43,405 nt of DNA from an uncultured Acetatifactor sp. (GTDB taxonomy: Bacteria; Bacillota; Clostridia; Lachnospirales; Lachnospiraceae), in the NCBI GenBank assembly GCA_910580225.1, contig CAJTXE010000035.1, positions 1 through 43,405 of the forward strand, read 5' to 3'. This document shows, piece after piece, positions 9,700-16,365 of this stretch. The stretch's first letter is position 1; each line of letters starts with the position of its first letter. Both the position numbers and the translations under genes were made by a program. The notes beneath the pieces are model-generated. The model searched no databases, had not been told where the DNA came from, and saw nothing but the letters and a program-made list of their open reading frames with translations.

Positions 9700-10074
9700 A
9701 TGGCATTACCCAATGCTTTTGGACAGTATAATAACAGTAAGATTTTGACGGCTTCTCCGGCGGAGCTGACTTTGATGCTTTATGAAGGGGCGATTAAGTT
9801 CTGCAACATTGCAATCACAGCGGTGGAGAGCAATGATGTGGAAAAATCACACATCTATATCAGGAAAGTGGAGCGCATTATTGATTATCTCCGCCAGACG
9901 CTGGATATGAAATATCCGGTTGCACAGGACTTCGAACGTATTTATACTTATCTGAGCCAGAGGCTGATCGAGGCCAATGTGAAAAAGGATAAGGAGATTC
10001 TGGAGGAAGTAAACGAGCATCTCCGTACAACGCGGGATACCTGGAAGGAAGTTATGAAGAAAGGCAGGGAGTAG
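9700..10074 (+). CDS. fliS: Flagellin export chaperone FliS
   Basis: FliS is a small four-helix chaperone that binds the disordered C-terminus of flagellin before export. The 124-residue protein matches the family: NAFGQYNNSKILTASPAELT, LMLYEGAIKFCNIA, then helices with LRQTLDMKYPVAQDFERIYTYL. The longer reading from 9631 overlaps fliD; ATG 9700, preceded by AGGAAAGGCGAGG, gives the normal FliS N-terminus. It lies between the filament cap and a second small chaperone, immediately upstream of flagellin 1. Confidence 0.95.
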   Translation: MALPNAFGQYNNSKILTASPAELTLMLYEGAIKFCNIAITAVESNDVEKSHIYIRKVERIIDYLRQTLDMKYPVAQDFERIYTYLSQRLIEANVKKDKEILEEVNEHLRTTRDTWKEVMKKGRE

Positions 10075-10080
10075 AGGGGC

Positions 10081-10557
10081 GTGACAGAGAATTATTTGAC
10101 CCTTTTGGAGGAGAGTCTCCGGAGAAAATTGCAGGTCATGGCTGAAATCCAGGAATATAATCTGCGTCAGCAGAAGATTTTTCAGTCCGGGGATGGGGAT
10201 ATGGATCAATTCGATGAAGCTATAGCGGAAAAGGGGGATCTGATAGATAAACTGGCTTTGCTTGACAGCGGATTTGAGAAGCTTTATGCCCAGGTAGCAG
10301 AGCAGCTGAAAGGAAATCGGTCGAAATACGCTGCACAGATTGCGGTTTTAAAAGGTTTGGTGGCGGAAGTCACAGAGACCGGTGTTGCGATTCAGGCCCA
10401 GGAGGCCCGGAACAAAAAGCTTATTGAGGATTATTTCCGCAGGGAGCGGGAGGGAATCCGGGAAGGACGCAAGTCCTCTAAGGCGGCTATTAATTATTAT
10501 AAGAACATGAATAAATCTTCTGTGGTAATGCCCTACTTTATGGACAGCAAAAAGTAG
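10081..10557 (+). CDS. Small helical flagellar chaperone of the FlgN/FliT type
   Basis: The 158-residue protein is almost entirely alpha-helical with long heptad-like stretches (LLEESLRRKLQVMAEIQEYN; FDEAIAEKGDLIDKLALLDSGFEKLY). The N-terminal segment resembles FlgN family export chaperones, which guard FlgK and FlgL, and its place right after fliS is where FliT-type FliD chaperones are found. It starts with GTG 10081 behind AGAGGGG, six bases after the fliS stop, so it is coupled to fliS. Flagellar export chaperone is well supported by position and shape; whether the client is FlgK, FlgL or FliD cannot be read from the sequence. A terminator follows. Confidence 0.75.
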   Translation: MTENYLTLLEESLRRKLQVMAEIQEYNLRQQKIFQSGDGDMDQFDEAIAEKGDLIDKLALLDSGFEKLYAQVAEQLKGNRSKYAAQIAVLKGLVAEVTETGVAIQAQEARNKKLIEDYFRREREGIREGRKSSKAAINYYKNMNKSSVVMPYFMDSKK

Positions 10558-10573
10558 CAATCAAGTAATTCTG

Positions 10574-10605
10574 AATTCCGCAGCTTTTGCTGCGGAATTT
10601 TTTAG
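10574..10605 (+). terminator. Rho-independent terminator after the flaG-fliD-fliS unit
   Basis: AATTCCGCAGC (10574-10584) pairs with GCTGCGGAATT (10589-10599) around a TTTT loop and is followed by a T-run. It separates the chaperone unit from the flagellin 1 promoter. Confidence 0.9.
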
Positions 10606-10673
10606 ATTTTTGCGGTTTCTGTCCATGAAGATAAGTTTTCCGAATCGGAACGATAAAAATATCAGAAACAGAC

Positions 10674-10701
10674 TAAATTTTTCAGGGAGACAGACCGATA
10701 T
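10674..10701 (+). promoter_or_regulatory. Sigma-28 type promoter of flagellin 1
   Basis: TAAA at 10674-10677 and CCGATAT at 10695-10701 match the sigma-28 (SigD) -35 and -10 elements with a 16-nt class spacing. It gives a leader of about 115 nt ending in the AAGGAG hairpin. The same CCGATAT element occurs at 14617 and 27611. Confidence 0.85.
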
Positions 10702-10805
10702 AAAAGTTGAATAGTTGACAAAATGGAATGCATACCGTAAAGTAGATGGTATCAAACATAAGTTCAACAGATTGAAAGCAAGAAGCGAACCGCAGAGGCG
10801 GTAGT

Positions 10806-10821
10806 TATTCAAGGAGGAATA
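10806..10821 (+). promoter_or_regulatory. Shine-Dalgarno hairpin of flagellin 1, candidate CsrA site
   Basis: TATTC (10806-10810) and GAATA (10817-10821) form a perfect 5-bp stem closing the hexaloop AAGGAG, which is the Shine-Dalgarno. GGA in a hexaloop is the known high-affinity CsrA ligand form, and in B. subtilis hag the Shine-Dalgarno itself is one of two CsrA sites. Binding here is inferred. Confidence 0.7.
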
Positions 10822-10825
10822 GAAA

Positions 10826-12166
10826 ATGGGAATGATAGTAAAGCATAACCTTACGGCGATGAATTCCAACAGAATGCTGGGTTTGACCACCACTTCACAG
10901 GCAAGAGCCACAGAGAAGCTCTCATCCGGGTACAAAATCAATCGTGCGGCTGATGATGCGGCAGGCCTTGCCATCAGTGAGAAGATGAGAAAGCAGATTC
11001 GCGGTCTGACACAGGCTTCATTGAATGCACAGGACGGTATCAGCGCGGTACAGACGGCTGACGGTGCATTGAATGAAGTGCATGATATGGTTCAGAGACT
11101 GACAGAGCTGGCTGTAAAGTCTGCCAACGGAACATTGTCCGAGAGTGACAGAGATGCGGTGCAGAATGAAGTGGATCAGCTGATCGCTGAAATTGACCGT
11201 GTATCCACCACTACCAAGTTCAATGAGACCTATTTGCTCCGCGGGTCCAACGGCAGTGTGTCAGGCGACCTGAGCTATTCAAAAGCGGCGGCCAGTCTGA
11301 CAAATAATCTGCAGTTTACCCAGACCAGCGCCGGTTTCGTACAGCCGGATCCCCAGACCGGAACGGCGAGACTGACATTTGATGCTCCCATTCCGGGGAA
11401 TACGCTGGCATCAGGCAAGTATACAAATATCAAGCTGAACGGAGCGGCACAGACCAATACGCAGATCAGCGCCAGACAGATTACGGTAGGGAATACCACC
11501 TATGTTTTGATTGAGAACACATCTGCTAAGAATTCAGGGGCAGATAAGGCCAGCGCCAGCGCAGTGGTAAAGGCCATCAATGACGCGAAGGATCCGGCAG
11601 GTGACGGTTCCACGGTAAAGGCATTCACCAGTATGGATTCACTGATTTCTTCCATTCGCCGTCAGTACGGTTCGGAGCTTAAGGCCGTCACGTCTTATTA
11701 TGATGAAGTACTGAAGACGATTGCATTGAAGGCGGAAGCTTTTGCAGACCTGAATGACGCCATAGATTTGAGTCTGCATGTAGGTACCGATTCGTCTAAC
11801 GACAATAAGATTTATATGAATATTTCGCAGCTCAGTGCCAGAGGTCTTGGTCTGAATGGACTGAAGATAAACGGGGACGACGGAGATGCTGCCACACAGG
11901 CGATTGATATTATTTCAGATGCACTGCAGAAAGTATCCAATCAGAGAGCGTCTCTGGGCGCTATCCAGAACAGACTGGAGCACACGATCGCGAACCTGGA
12001 TAACGTAGTGGAGAATACCACCAGTGCAGAGGCTTCTATCCGTGACACGGATATGGCTACCCAGATGGTTGAGTACTCCAACAACCAGATTCTGGCACAG
12101 GCCGGTCAGGCGATGCTGGCACAGGCGAACCAGGCTACATCAGGGGTACTGTCATTGCTTCAGTAA
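10826..12166 (+). CDS. fliC: Flagellin 1 (filament subunit)
   Basis: Flagellin polymerises into the filament outside the cell. The 446-residue protein has conserved N-terminal D0/D1 helices (KHNLTAMNSNRMLGLTTTSQ; LSSGYKINRAADDAAGLAIS; RGLTQASLNAQDGISAVQTA) and C-terminal D1/D0 (LGAIQNRLEHTIANLDNVVE; RDTDMATQMVEYSNNQILAQ; AGQAMLAQANQ). The central part (about 150-350) is a D2-type surface region with many Ser/Thr/Asn, the usual positions of O-glycans. ATG 10826 follows AAGGAGG by 8-9 nt. It closely resembles flagellin 2 throughout, including the variable region, so the two are paralogs. Glycosyltransferase 1 follows. Expression is probably sigma-28 dependent and CsrA controlled. Confidence 0.97.
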   Translation: MGMIVKHNLTAMNSNRMLGLTTTSQARATEKLSSGYKINRAADDAAGLAISEKMRKQIRGLTQASLNAQDGISAVQTADGALNEVHDMVQRLTELAVKSANGTLSESDRDAVQNEVDQLIAEIDRVSTTTKFNETYLLRGSNGSVSGDLSYSKAAASLTNNLQFTQTSAGFVQPDPQTGTARLTFDAPIPGNTLASGKYTNIKLNGAAQTNTQISARQITVGNTTYVLIENTSAKNSGADKASASAVVKAINDAKDPAGDGSTVKAFTSMDSLISSIRRQYGSELKAVTSYYDEVLKTIALKAEAFADLNDAIDLSLHVGTDSSNDNKIYMNISQLSARGLGLNGLKINGDDGDAATQAIDIISDALQKVSNQRASLGAIQNRLEHTIANLDNVVENTTSAEASIRDTDMATQMVEYSNNQILAQAGQAMLAQANQATSGVLSLLQ

Positions 12167-12218
12167 TGAGAGCAGAGTATCAGCGGACATAGGGTATATT
12201 GTTTATATTTGGTTGATT

Positions 12219-12256
12219 AACGCATCCACTGCATGAACGTGGATGCGTTTCTTATT
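12219..12256 (+). terminator. Rho-independent terminator after flagellin 1
   Basis: AACGCATCCAC (12219-12229) pairs perfectly with GTGGATGCGTT (12239-12249) around a 9-nt loop and is followed by TTCTTATT. It ends the flagellin transcript and overlaps the spurious 5' extension of the next gene's reading frame. Confidence 0.9.
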
Positions 12257-12296
12257 ACCCAGGCCCGTGCAGTGGAAGTTCAGCAATGTTTTTTGT

Positions 12297-12325
12297 TTGC
12301 ATTTCCGTTCCATATGGGGTATGAT
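12297..12325 (+). promoter_or_regulatory. Sigma-A type promoter of glycosyltransferase 1
   Basis: TTGCAT (12297-12302), a 17-nt spacer and TATGAT (12320-12325) match a housekeeping promoter. It places the transcript start near 12332, only about 30 nt before ATG 12362. Confidence 0.6.
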
Positions 12326-12361
12326 GTTATAAAATTTCAGGAGAAAGGAATTTGGAATTCC

Positions 12362-14599
12362 ATGAGCAGACAGATTTTATTAACCATATCACTTTTGATT
12401 TCCGGCCGTTCCGATACTGTAAGAAAGTGTCTTGAATCTATCAGGCCATTGTTGGAACAGATTCCGTCAGAGCTGATTCTGGTAGATACAGGGTGCGGAG
12501 AAGCCGTAAGAGAGATAATCGAGGAATATACTGACCGGATTGTTGATTTCAACTGGTGCAGGGATTTTTCAAAAGCGCGCAATGCAGGATTGAAACAGGC
12601 AAAGGGGCAGTGGTTTCTGTATCTGGACGACGATGAATGGTTTGAAGATGTGTCGGACATCATCCGCTTTTTTCATTCCGGTGAATATCGGGTTTATGGC
12701 GTGGGGCTTTACAATCAGCGTAATTATCTGGTTTCAGACGGTTCGGAATATACGGAGCTGCTGGTCAGCAGGATGATTCGTCTGGAACCGGATATTCAGT
12801 TTATCCACAGGATTCACGAATGCTTTAACCGGGCCCCGGGGATTCCGAAGAAGCTGGATGCTTTTGTGCATCACTATGGTTATATCTATGAAAACGCTGA
12901 GGAACATAGGGCTCATGCCATGCGGAATATCAGCCTGCTGAAGGAGGAGGCGGCGGAGCAGCCCGGGAGTATGCGGCATGTATTGCAGCTGGTGCAGGAA
13001 TATAATTCTGTCAATGACAGGGAAACGTCATTGGAACTGTCACTGGAGGGGATTACAAAAGCCGAACAGGGGCCGGTGGAAGATGAATACTGCCTGCCGC
13101 CGCTCTATGCAAATGAAATTTACTGCTATATTGTACTGAACCGTTATGAGGAAGCCATTGACAGAGGAGAGATGTACCTGGAAAAACGGTGCCTGGATAA
13201 AATGGTCAGGGCTTTCATTGCAGGGCTGCTGACCGCTGCATATATGGAAAAGAAAAATGATGCGAAATGTCTGGAGCGTACGGCGTATTACTGGGAAATT
13301 TATCAGGATTACCTAAAAAATGATGAAGAATATATGGAATACAATATGCCCATTACGAATACCTGCTTTCATGAGCGAAGGAGAGCTGTGATTCTGGGGA
13401 ATGGAGTACGGGCAGCAATCCGGCTTGGGAAAGACAACCTGGCATGGCAGTGGTTTGCGGGGATAGGCTGGGAAGGCCGCAGGGATTATGCGGATGCAGG
13501 GATGGTTCGGGATATTATCAGACACATACAGACGGCAGGGAAGAAGGAGCAGGCGTTATACAGGGAAATGTGTGACATTCTTGTAAGCCATGAGGAGTGG
13601 AAGGACTTTGCTGTAAGGGAGATGATGGAAAACTGTATGGGCAGGGAAACGCTGTCCGAGAGAATCAGAGCGGCTGTCCCGTATGGGGAGGTGAGAGCGG
13701 ATCACTGGTTTCTAAAGCTGGTCCGGCTGGCCGCGGGTGCCTTTCTGGCGGCAGAGGGGGAAGCCGAAAAGGGGACAGAGGGCGCAGGAAGTCTGCAGGA
13801 GCTGCGGGATAGGGGAATGTACATTTGTCCACAGGAGGCGGAAGACACAGCCGGGGAACTCTGGAATATCATGGAGGAAACCATGCCTCTGATGAAAGCC
13901 TTTGATCTTCTCTCGGCGGTATCCTATTTCGGGGGCAGCAACAGACAGGTGCTGGAACAGATTCCCTTTCTGCGCTGGGAAAAGGGAATTGCATGGTATT
14001 TCAGCAGATTTTCCTGGAAGGAGGCTGAATGGTGGACAGAGCGTTTTCAGGATGTTCTGGATCCGGGAGGCATCCGGCTGCTGGCCTGGAAAGCCGCCTG
14101 CGGCATCAGCTGTGCCAGCGGGGCGGATGCGGATATATACACCATATTGGAAGGGCTTAAGGAATATGCTTTAAACAGGACAAGCTTGTGTGAGCGGATC
14201 TATCGGGAGGAGATTCTCCGGGAAAGGAAGGATATCCTGCCTGTGGAAGATCAGGGAGCTTATGCTGTCTGGGAACTGCTGGAACGGACGGAGGAGGAAG
14301 ATTATATAACGGCTGTAAATGCGGTCAGGGAAATCAGTGGGTTGCTGCCGGGACTTGCCAATATCATGAAGCAATATCTGAAATGGCTGGAGGAACGGCT
14401 GCAGAGACAGAAAGAGGAATCCCGCCGGACCGCAGGGGAATTTCAGGCGCTGGCCGGACAGATTAAAGCAAAAATATATGGAATGGCGGAAGCCGGGCAG
14501 TATCAGGCGGCCCTGGCAGTATCAGAGCAGCTGCTGGCGCTGATGCCCGCGGATAAAGAAATCCTGCAAATCAGGGAGAAAATTTTAAAAATGTGCTAA
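12362..14599 (+). CDS. Flagellin-linked glycosyltransferase 1, GT2-type with helical C-terminal region
   Basis: The 745-residue protein has an N-terminal GT-A domain of family 2: ILLTISLLISGRSDTVRKCL, LILVDTGCGE, FSKARNAGLKQAKGQWFLYL and the metal/nucleotide-sugar motif DDDEW (residues 89-93). After about residue 230 the protein is helical with TPR-like repeats (MRHVLQLVQEYNSVNDRETS). No signal peptide or membrane segment is visible, so it should act in the cytoplasm, as flagellin glycosylation requires. It lies between the two flagellin genes and has two paralogs downstream, which points to O-glycosylation of flagellin; sugar and linkage are unknown. ATG 12362 is chosen by comparison with the paralogs (MSRQ/MSNR/MNRQ) and because 12233 lies in a terminator. 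A 6-bp hairpin GGAATT-TGG-AATTCC abuts the start codon. The stop codon is shared with the -35 of the flagellin 2 promoter. Confidence 0.85.
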   Translation: MSRQILLTISLLISGRSDTVRKCLESIRPLLEQIPSELILVDTGCGEAVREIIEEYTDRIVDFNWCRDFSKARNAGLKQAKGQWFLYLDDDEWFEDVSDIIRFFHSGEYRVYGVGLYNQRNYLVSDGSEYTELLVSRMIRLEPDIQFIHRIHECFNRAPGIPKKLDAFVHHYGYIYENAEEHRAHAMRNISLLKEEAAEQPGSMRHVLQLVQEYNSVNDRETSLELSLEGITKAEQGPVEDEYCLPPLYANEIYCYIVLNRYEEAIDRGEMYLEKRCLDKMVRAFIAGLLTAAYMEKKNDAKCLERTAYYWEIYQDYLKNDEEYMEYNMPITNTCFHERRRAVILGNGVRAAIRLGKDNLAWQWFAGIGWEGRRDYADAGMVRDIIRHIQTAGKKEQALYREMCDILVSHEEWKDFAVREMMENCMGRETLSERIRAAVPYGEVRADHWFLKLVRLAAGAFLAAEGEAEKGTEGAGSLQELRDRGMYICPQEAEDTAGELWNIMEETMPLMKAFDLLSAVSYFGGSNRQVLEQIPFLRWEKGIAWYFSRFSWKEAEWWTERFQDVLDPGGIRLLAWKAACGISCASGADADIYTILEGLKEYALNRTSLCERIYREEILRERKDILPVEDQGAYAVWELLERTEEEDYITAVNAVREISGLLPGLANIMKQYLKWLEERLQRQKEESRRTAGEFQALAGQIKAKIYGMAEAGQYQAALAVSEQLLALMPADKEILQIREKILKMC

Positions 14600-14623
14600 A
14601 GTAATCAAGAATCTCTCCGATAT
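14597..14623 (+). promoter_or_regulatory. Sigma-28 type promoter of flagellin 2, overlapping the upstream stop codon
   Basis: TAAA (14597-14600) and CCGATAT (14617-14623) match the sigma-28 elements with 15-16 nt spacing. The first three bases of the -35 are the TAA stop codon of glycosyltransferase 1. The leader is about 220 nt. Confidence 0.85.
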
Positions 14624-14809
14624 ATTTAACAGGTAAAGCGAAAGCAGAGAGCCGTAACTTCATTAAGGCTTGCAGTGCTAAGGACAGTAAGATCTGTTTT
14701 CAGCTTACATCTTGGGATTCTGAAGCAATACGCACGATTGCAGGAGATTACCCAATCATGGTCAGCGGAAGTTCGGACGTGCGGACCGGATGAAAGCCAG
14801 ACCCCAATA

Positions 14810-14844
14810 GCCTCAAGGAAGAGGCATTTCATTCAAGGAGGAAT
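14810..14844 (+). promoter_or_regulatory. Double GGA hairpin in the flagellin 2 leader, candidate CsrA operator
   Basis: Two stem-loops stand side by side. The first is GCCTC (14810-14814), loop AAGGAA, GAGGC (14821-14825), a perfect 5-bp GC-rich stem. The second is ATTC (14831-14834), loop AAGGAG, GAAT (14841-14844), whose loop is the Shine-Dalgarno. Both put GGA in a hexaloop, as in selected CsrA ligands, and the pair resembles the two-site arrangement known for B. subtilis hag. Binding is inferred. Confidence 0.75.
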
Positions 14845-14849
14845 ATAGT

Positions 14850-16169
14850 ATGGTAGTACAACACAACTTAACAGCAATGAATTCCAACAGAATGTTGGGT
14901 ATCACCACAAACACACAGGCTAAGGCAACCGAGAAGCTGTCATCCGGATACAAGATCAACCGTGCAGCTGACGATGCGGCTGGTCTGGCTATTTCCGAGA
15001 AGATGAGAAAGCAGATTCGTGGTCTGACTCAGGCTTCCGCCAATGCACAGGATGGTATCAGTGCAGTACAGACAGCTGAAGGTGCACTGAATGAAGTGCA
15101 TGATATGCTGCAGAGAATGAACGAGCTGGCAGTAAAGGCCGCTAACGGAACCATGTCCGAGAGCGACAGAGATGCAATCCAGAACGAGATTGACCAGCTG
15201 ACAACGGAAATCGACCGTGTAGCTACAACCACCAAGTTCAATGAGACCTATCTGCTGAAGGGTGCCAACGGCAGCGTAGCAGGCAGCTTGACCTATGCAG
15301 GTGTTAAGGCAAGTCTGACTGCATTAAGTGCAGGCGGTACACAGCAGATTACTATTGACGCTCAGACAGGAACCGGCAAGCTTACCTTTGGTACAGCTGT
15401 CAGCGGCAAGTTCGATGCTTCCGATTACAGCAATGCGAAGCTCACCGGCGCAGCAGCAACAAATACCAAGATCAGCGGTAAGACGATCTCAGTAGGCAAC
15501 ACGACTTATGTTCTCATTGAGAACACTTCTGCTAATGATACCAGCAAAGAGAAGGCCAGCGCCAGCACGGTTGTGAAGGCTATCAATGAGGCAGGGCAGG
15601 ATAAGAACGGTAATGATGTGAAGGCATTTACCAGCATGGACGCATTGACATCTGCTATCAGACGTCAGTATGGTTCTGAGTTGAAGTCTGTAACATCCTA
15701 CTATGATGAAGTGAGCAAGACAATTGCCATTAAGGTAGAGGCATTTGCGGATCTGAATGATGCAATTAACTTCAGCCTGCATGTAGGTGCAGATTCCAGC
15801 AATGACAACAAGATCAGCGTTAACATCTCCATGATGAGCGCCAGAGGTCTTGGTGTGAATGGCTTGAATATCGGCGGAGACAAGGTTGACAACGGAACCA
15901 AGGCAATCGATGTAGTTGCAGACGCTCTTCAGAAAGTATCTGATCAGAGAGCGGCTCTCGGTGCTGTACAGAACCGTCTGGAGCACACCATCGCCAACTT
16001 GGATAATGTAGTTGAGAATACTCAGTCTGCAGAGTCCGCAGTTCGTGATACAGATATGGCTACACAGATGGTTACCTACTCCAACAACCAGATTCTGGCT
16101 CAGGCTGGTCAGGCAATGCTGGCTCAGTCCAACCAGGCAAATCAGGGTGTACTGTCTCTGTTAGGCTAA
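14850..16169 (+). CDS. fliC: Flagellin 2 (filament subunit)
   Basis: The 439-residue flagellin has D0/D1 ends nearly identical to flagellin 1 (LSSGYKINRAADDAAGLAIS, RDTDMATQMV, SNNQILAQAGQAMLAQ). Its central region aligns over the whole length (KAFTSMDALTSAIRRQYGSE; VTSYYDEVSKTIAIK), so both come from one duplication. Codon use is more biased than in flagellin 1 (many GCT, ATC, GTA, AAG), suggesting this is the more highly expressed subunit. ATG 14850 lies 9 nt after AAGGAGG. The longer leader with two GGA hairpins suggests tighter translational control than flagellin 1. A terminator follows at 16221. Confidence 0.97.
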   Translation: MVVQHNLTAMNSNRMLGITTNTQAKATEKLSSGYKINRAADDAAGLAISEKMRKQIRGLTQASANAQDGISAVQTAEGALNEVHDMLQRMNELAVKAANGTMSESDRDAIQNEIDQLTTEIDRVATTTKFNETYLLKGANGSVAGSLTYAGVKASLTALSAGGTQQITIDAQTGTGKLTFGTAVSGKFDASDYSNAKLTGAAATNTKISGKTISVGNTTYVLIENTSANDTSKEKASASTVVKAINEAGQDKNGNDVKAFTSMDALTSAIRRQYGSELKSVTSYYDEVSKTIAIKVEAFADLNDAINFSLHVGADSSNDNKISVNISMMSARGLGVNGLNIGGDKVDNGTKAIDVVADALQKVSDQRAALGAVQNRLEHTIANLDNVVENTQSAESAVRDTDMATQMVTYSNNQILAQAGQAMLAQSNQANQGVLSLLG

Positions 16170-16220
16170 TTCAGGGCTGTAGGTTAAGTACAAAAATTCG
16201 TTTCATAGAGAATCAAAAGT

Positions 16221-16253
16221 CACGGCATGGGAGAAATCCTGTGCCGTGTTTTT
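16221..16253 (+). terminator. Rho-independent terminator after flagellin 2
   Basis: CACGGCA (16221-16227) pairs with TGCCGTG (16242-16248), followed by TTTTTG. It ends the flagellin 2 transcript ahead of the promoter at 16264. Confidence 0.85.
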
Positions 16254-16263
16254 GTGATCTTTC

Positions 16264-16292
16264 TTGTAATTTTCGGTTTCTGCCGTTATAAT
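16264..16292 (+). promoter_or_regulatory. Sigma-A type promoter of glycosyltransferases 2 and 3
   Basis: TTGTAA (16264-16269), 17-nt spacer and a consensus TATAAT (16287-16292). Transcription would begin near 16299, which excludes the in-frame ATG at 16291 as the start of the next gene. Confidence 0.75.
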
Positions 16293-16365
16293 GGAAAACA
16301 TAATAGATAAAAGCCGGTTTCTCTGCTTTTATATGATCCATAGGAAGGGATGGTGTCTGTTTCTG

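Noticed and set aside
12233..12361. Longer N-terminus of glycosyltransferase 1
   Set aside because: It would begin inside the flagellin 1 terminator and before the promoter at 12297-12325; the paralogs lack it.
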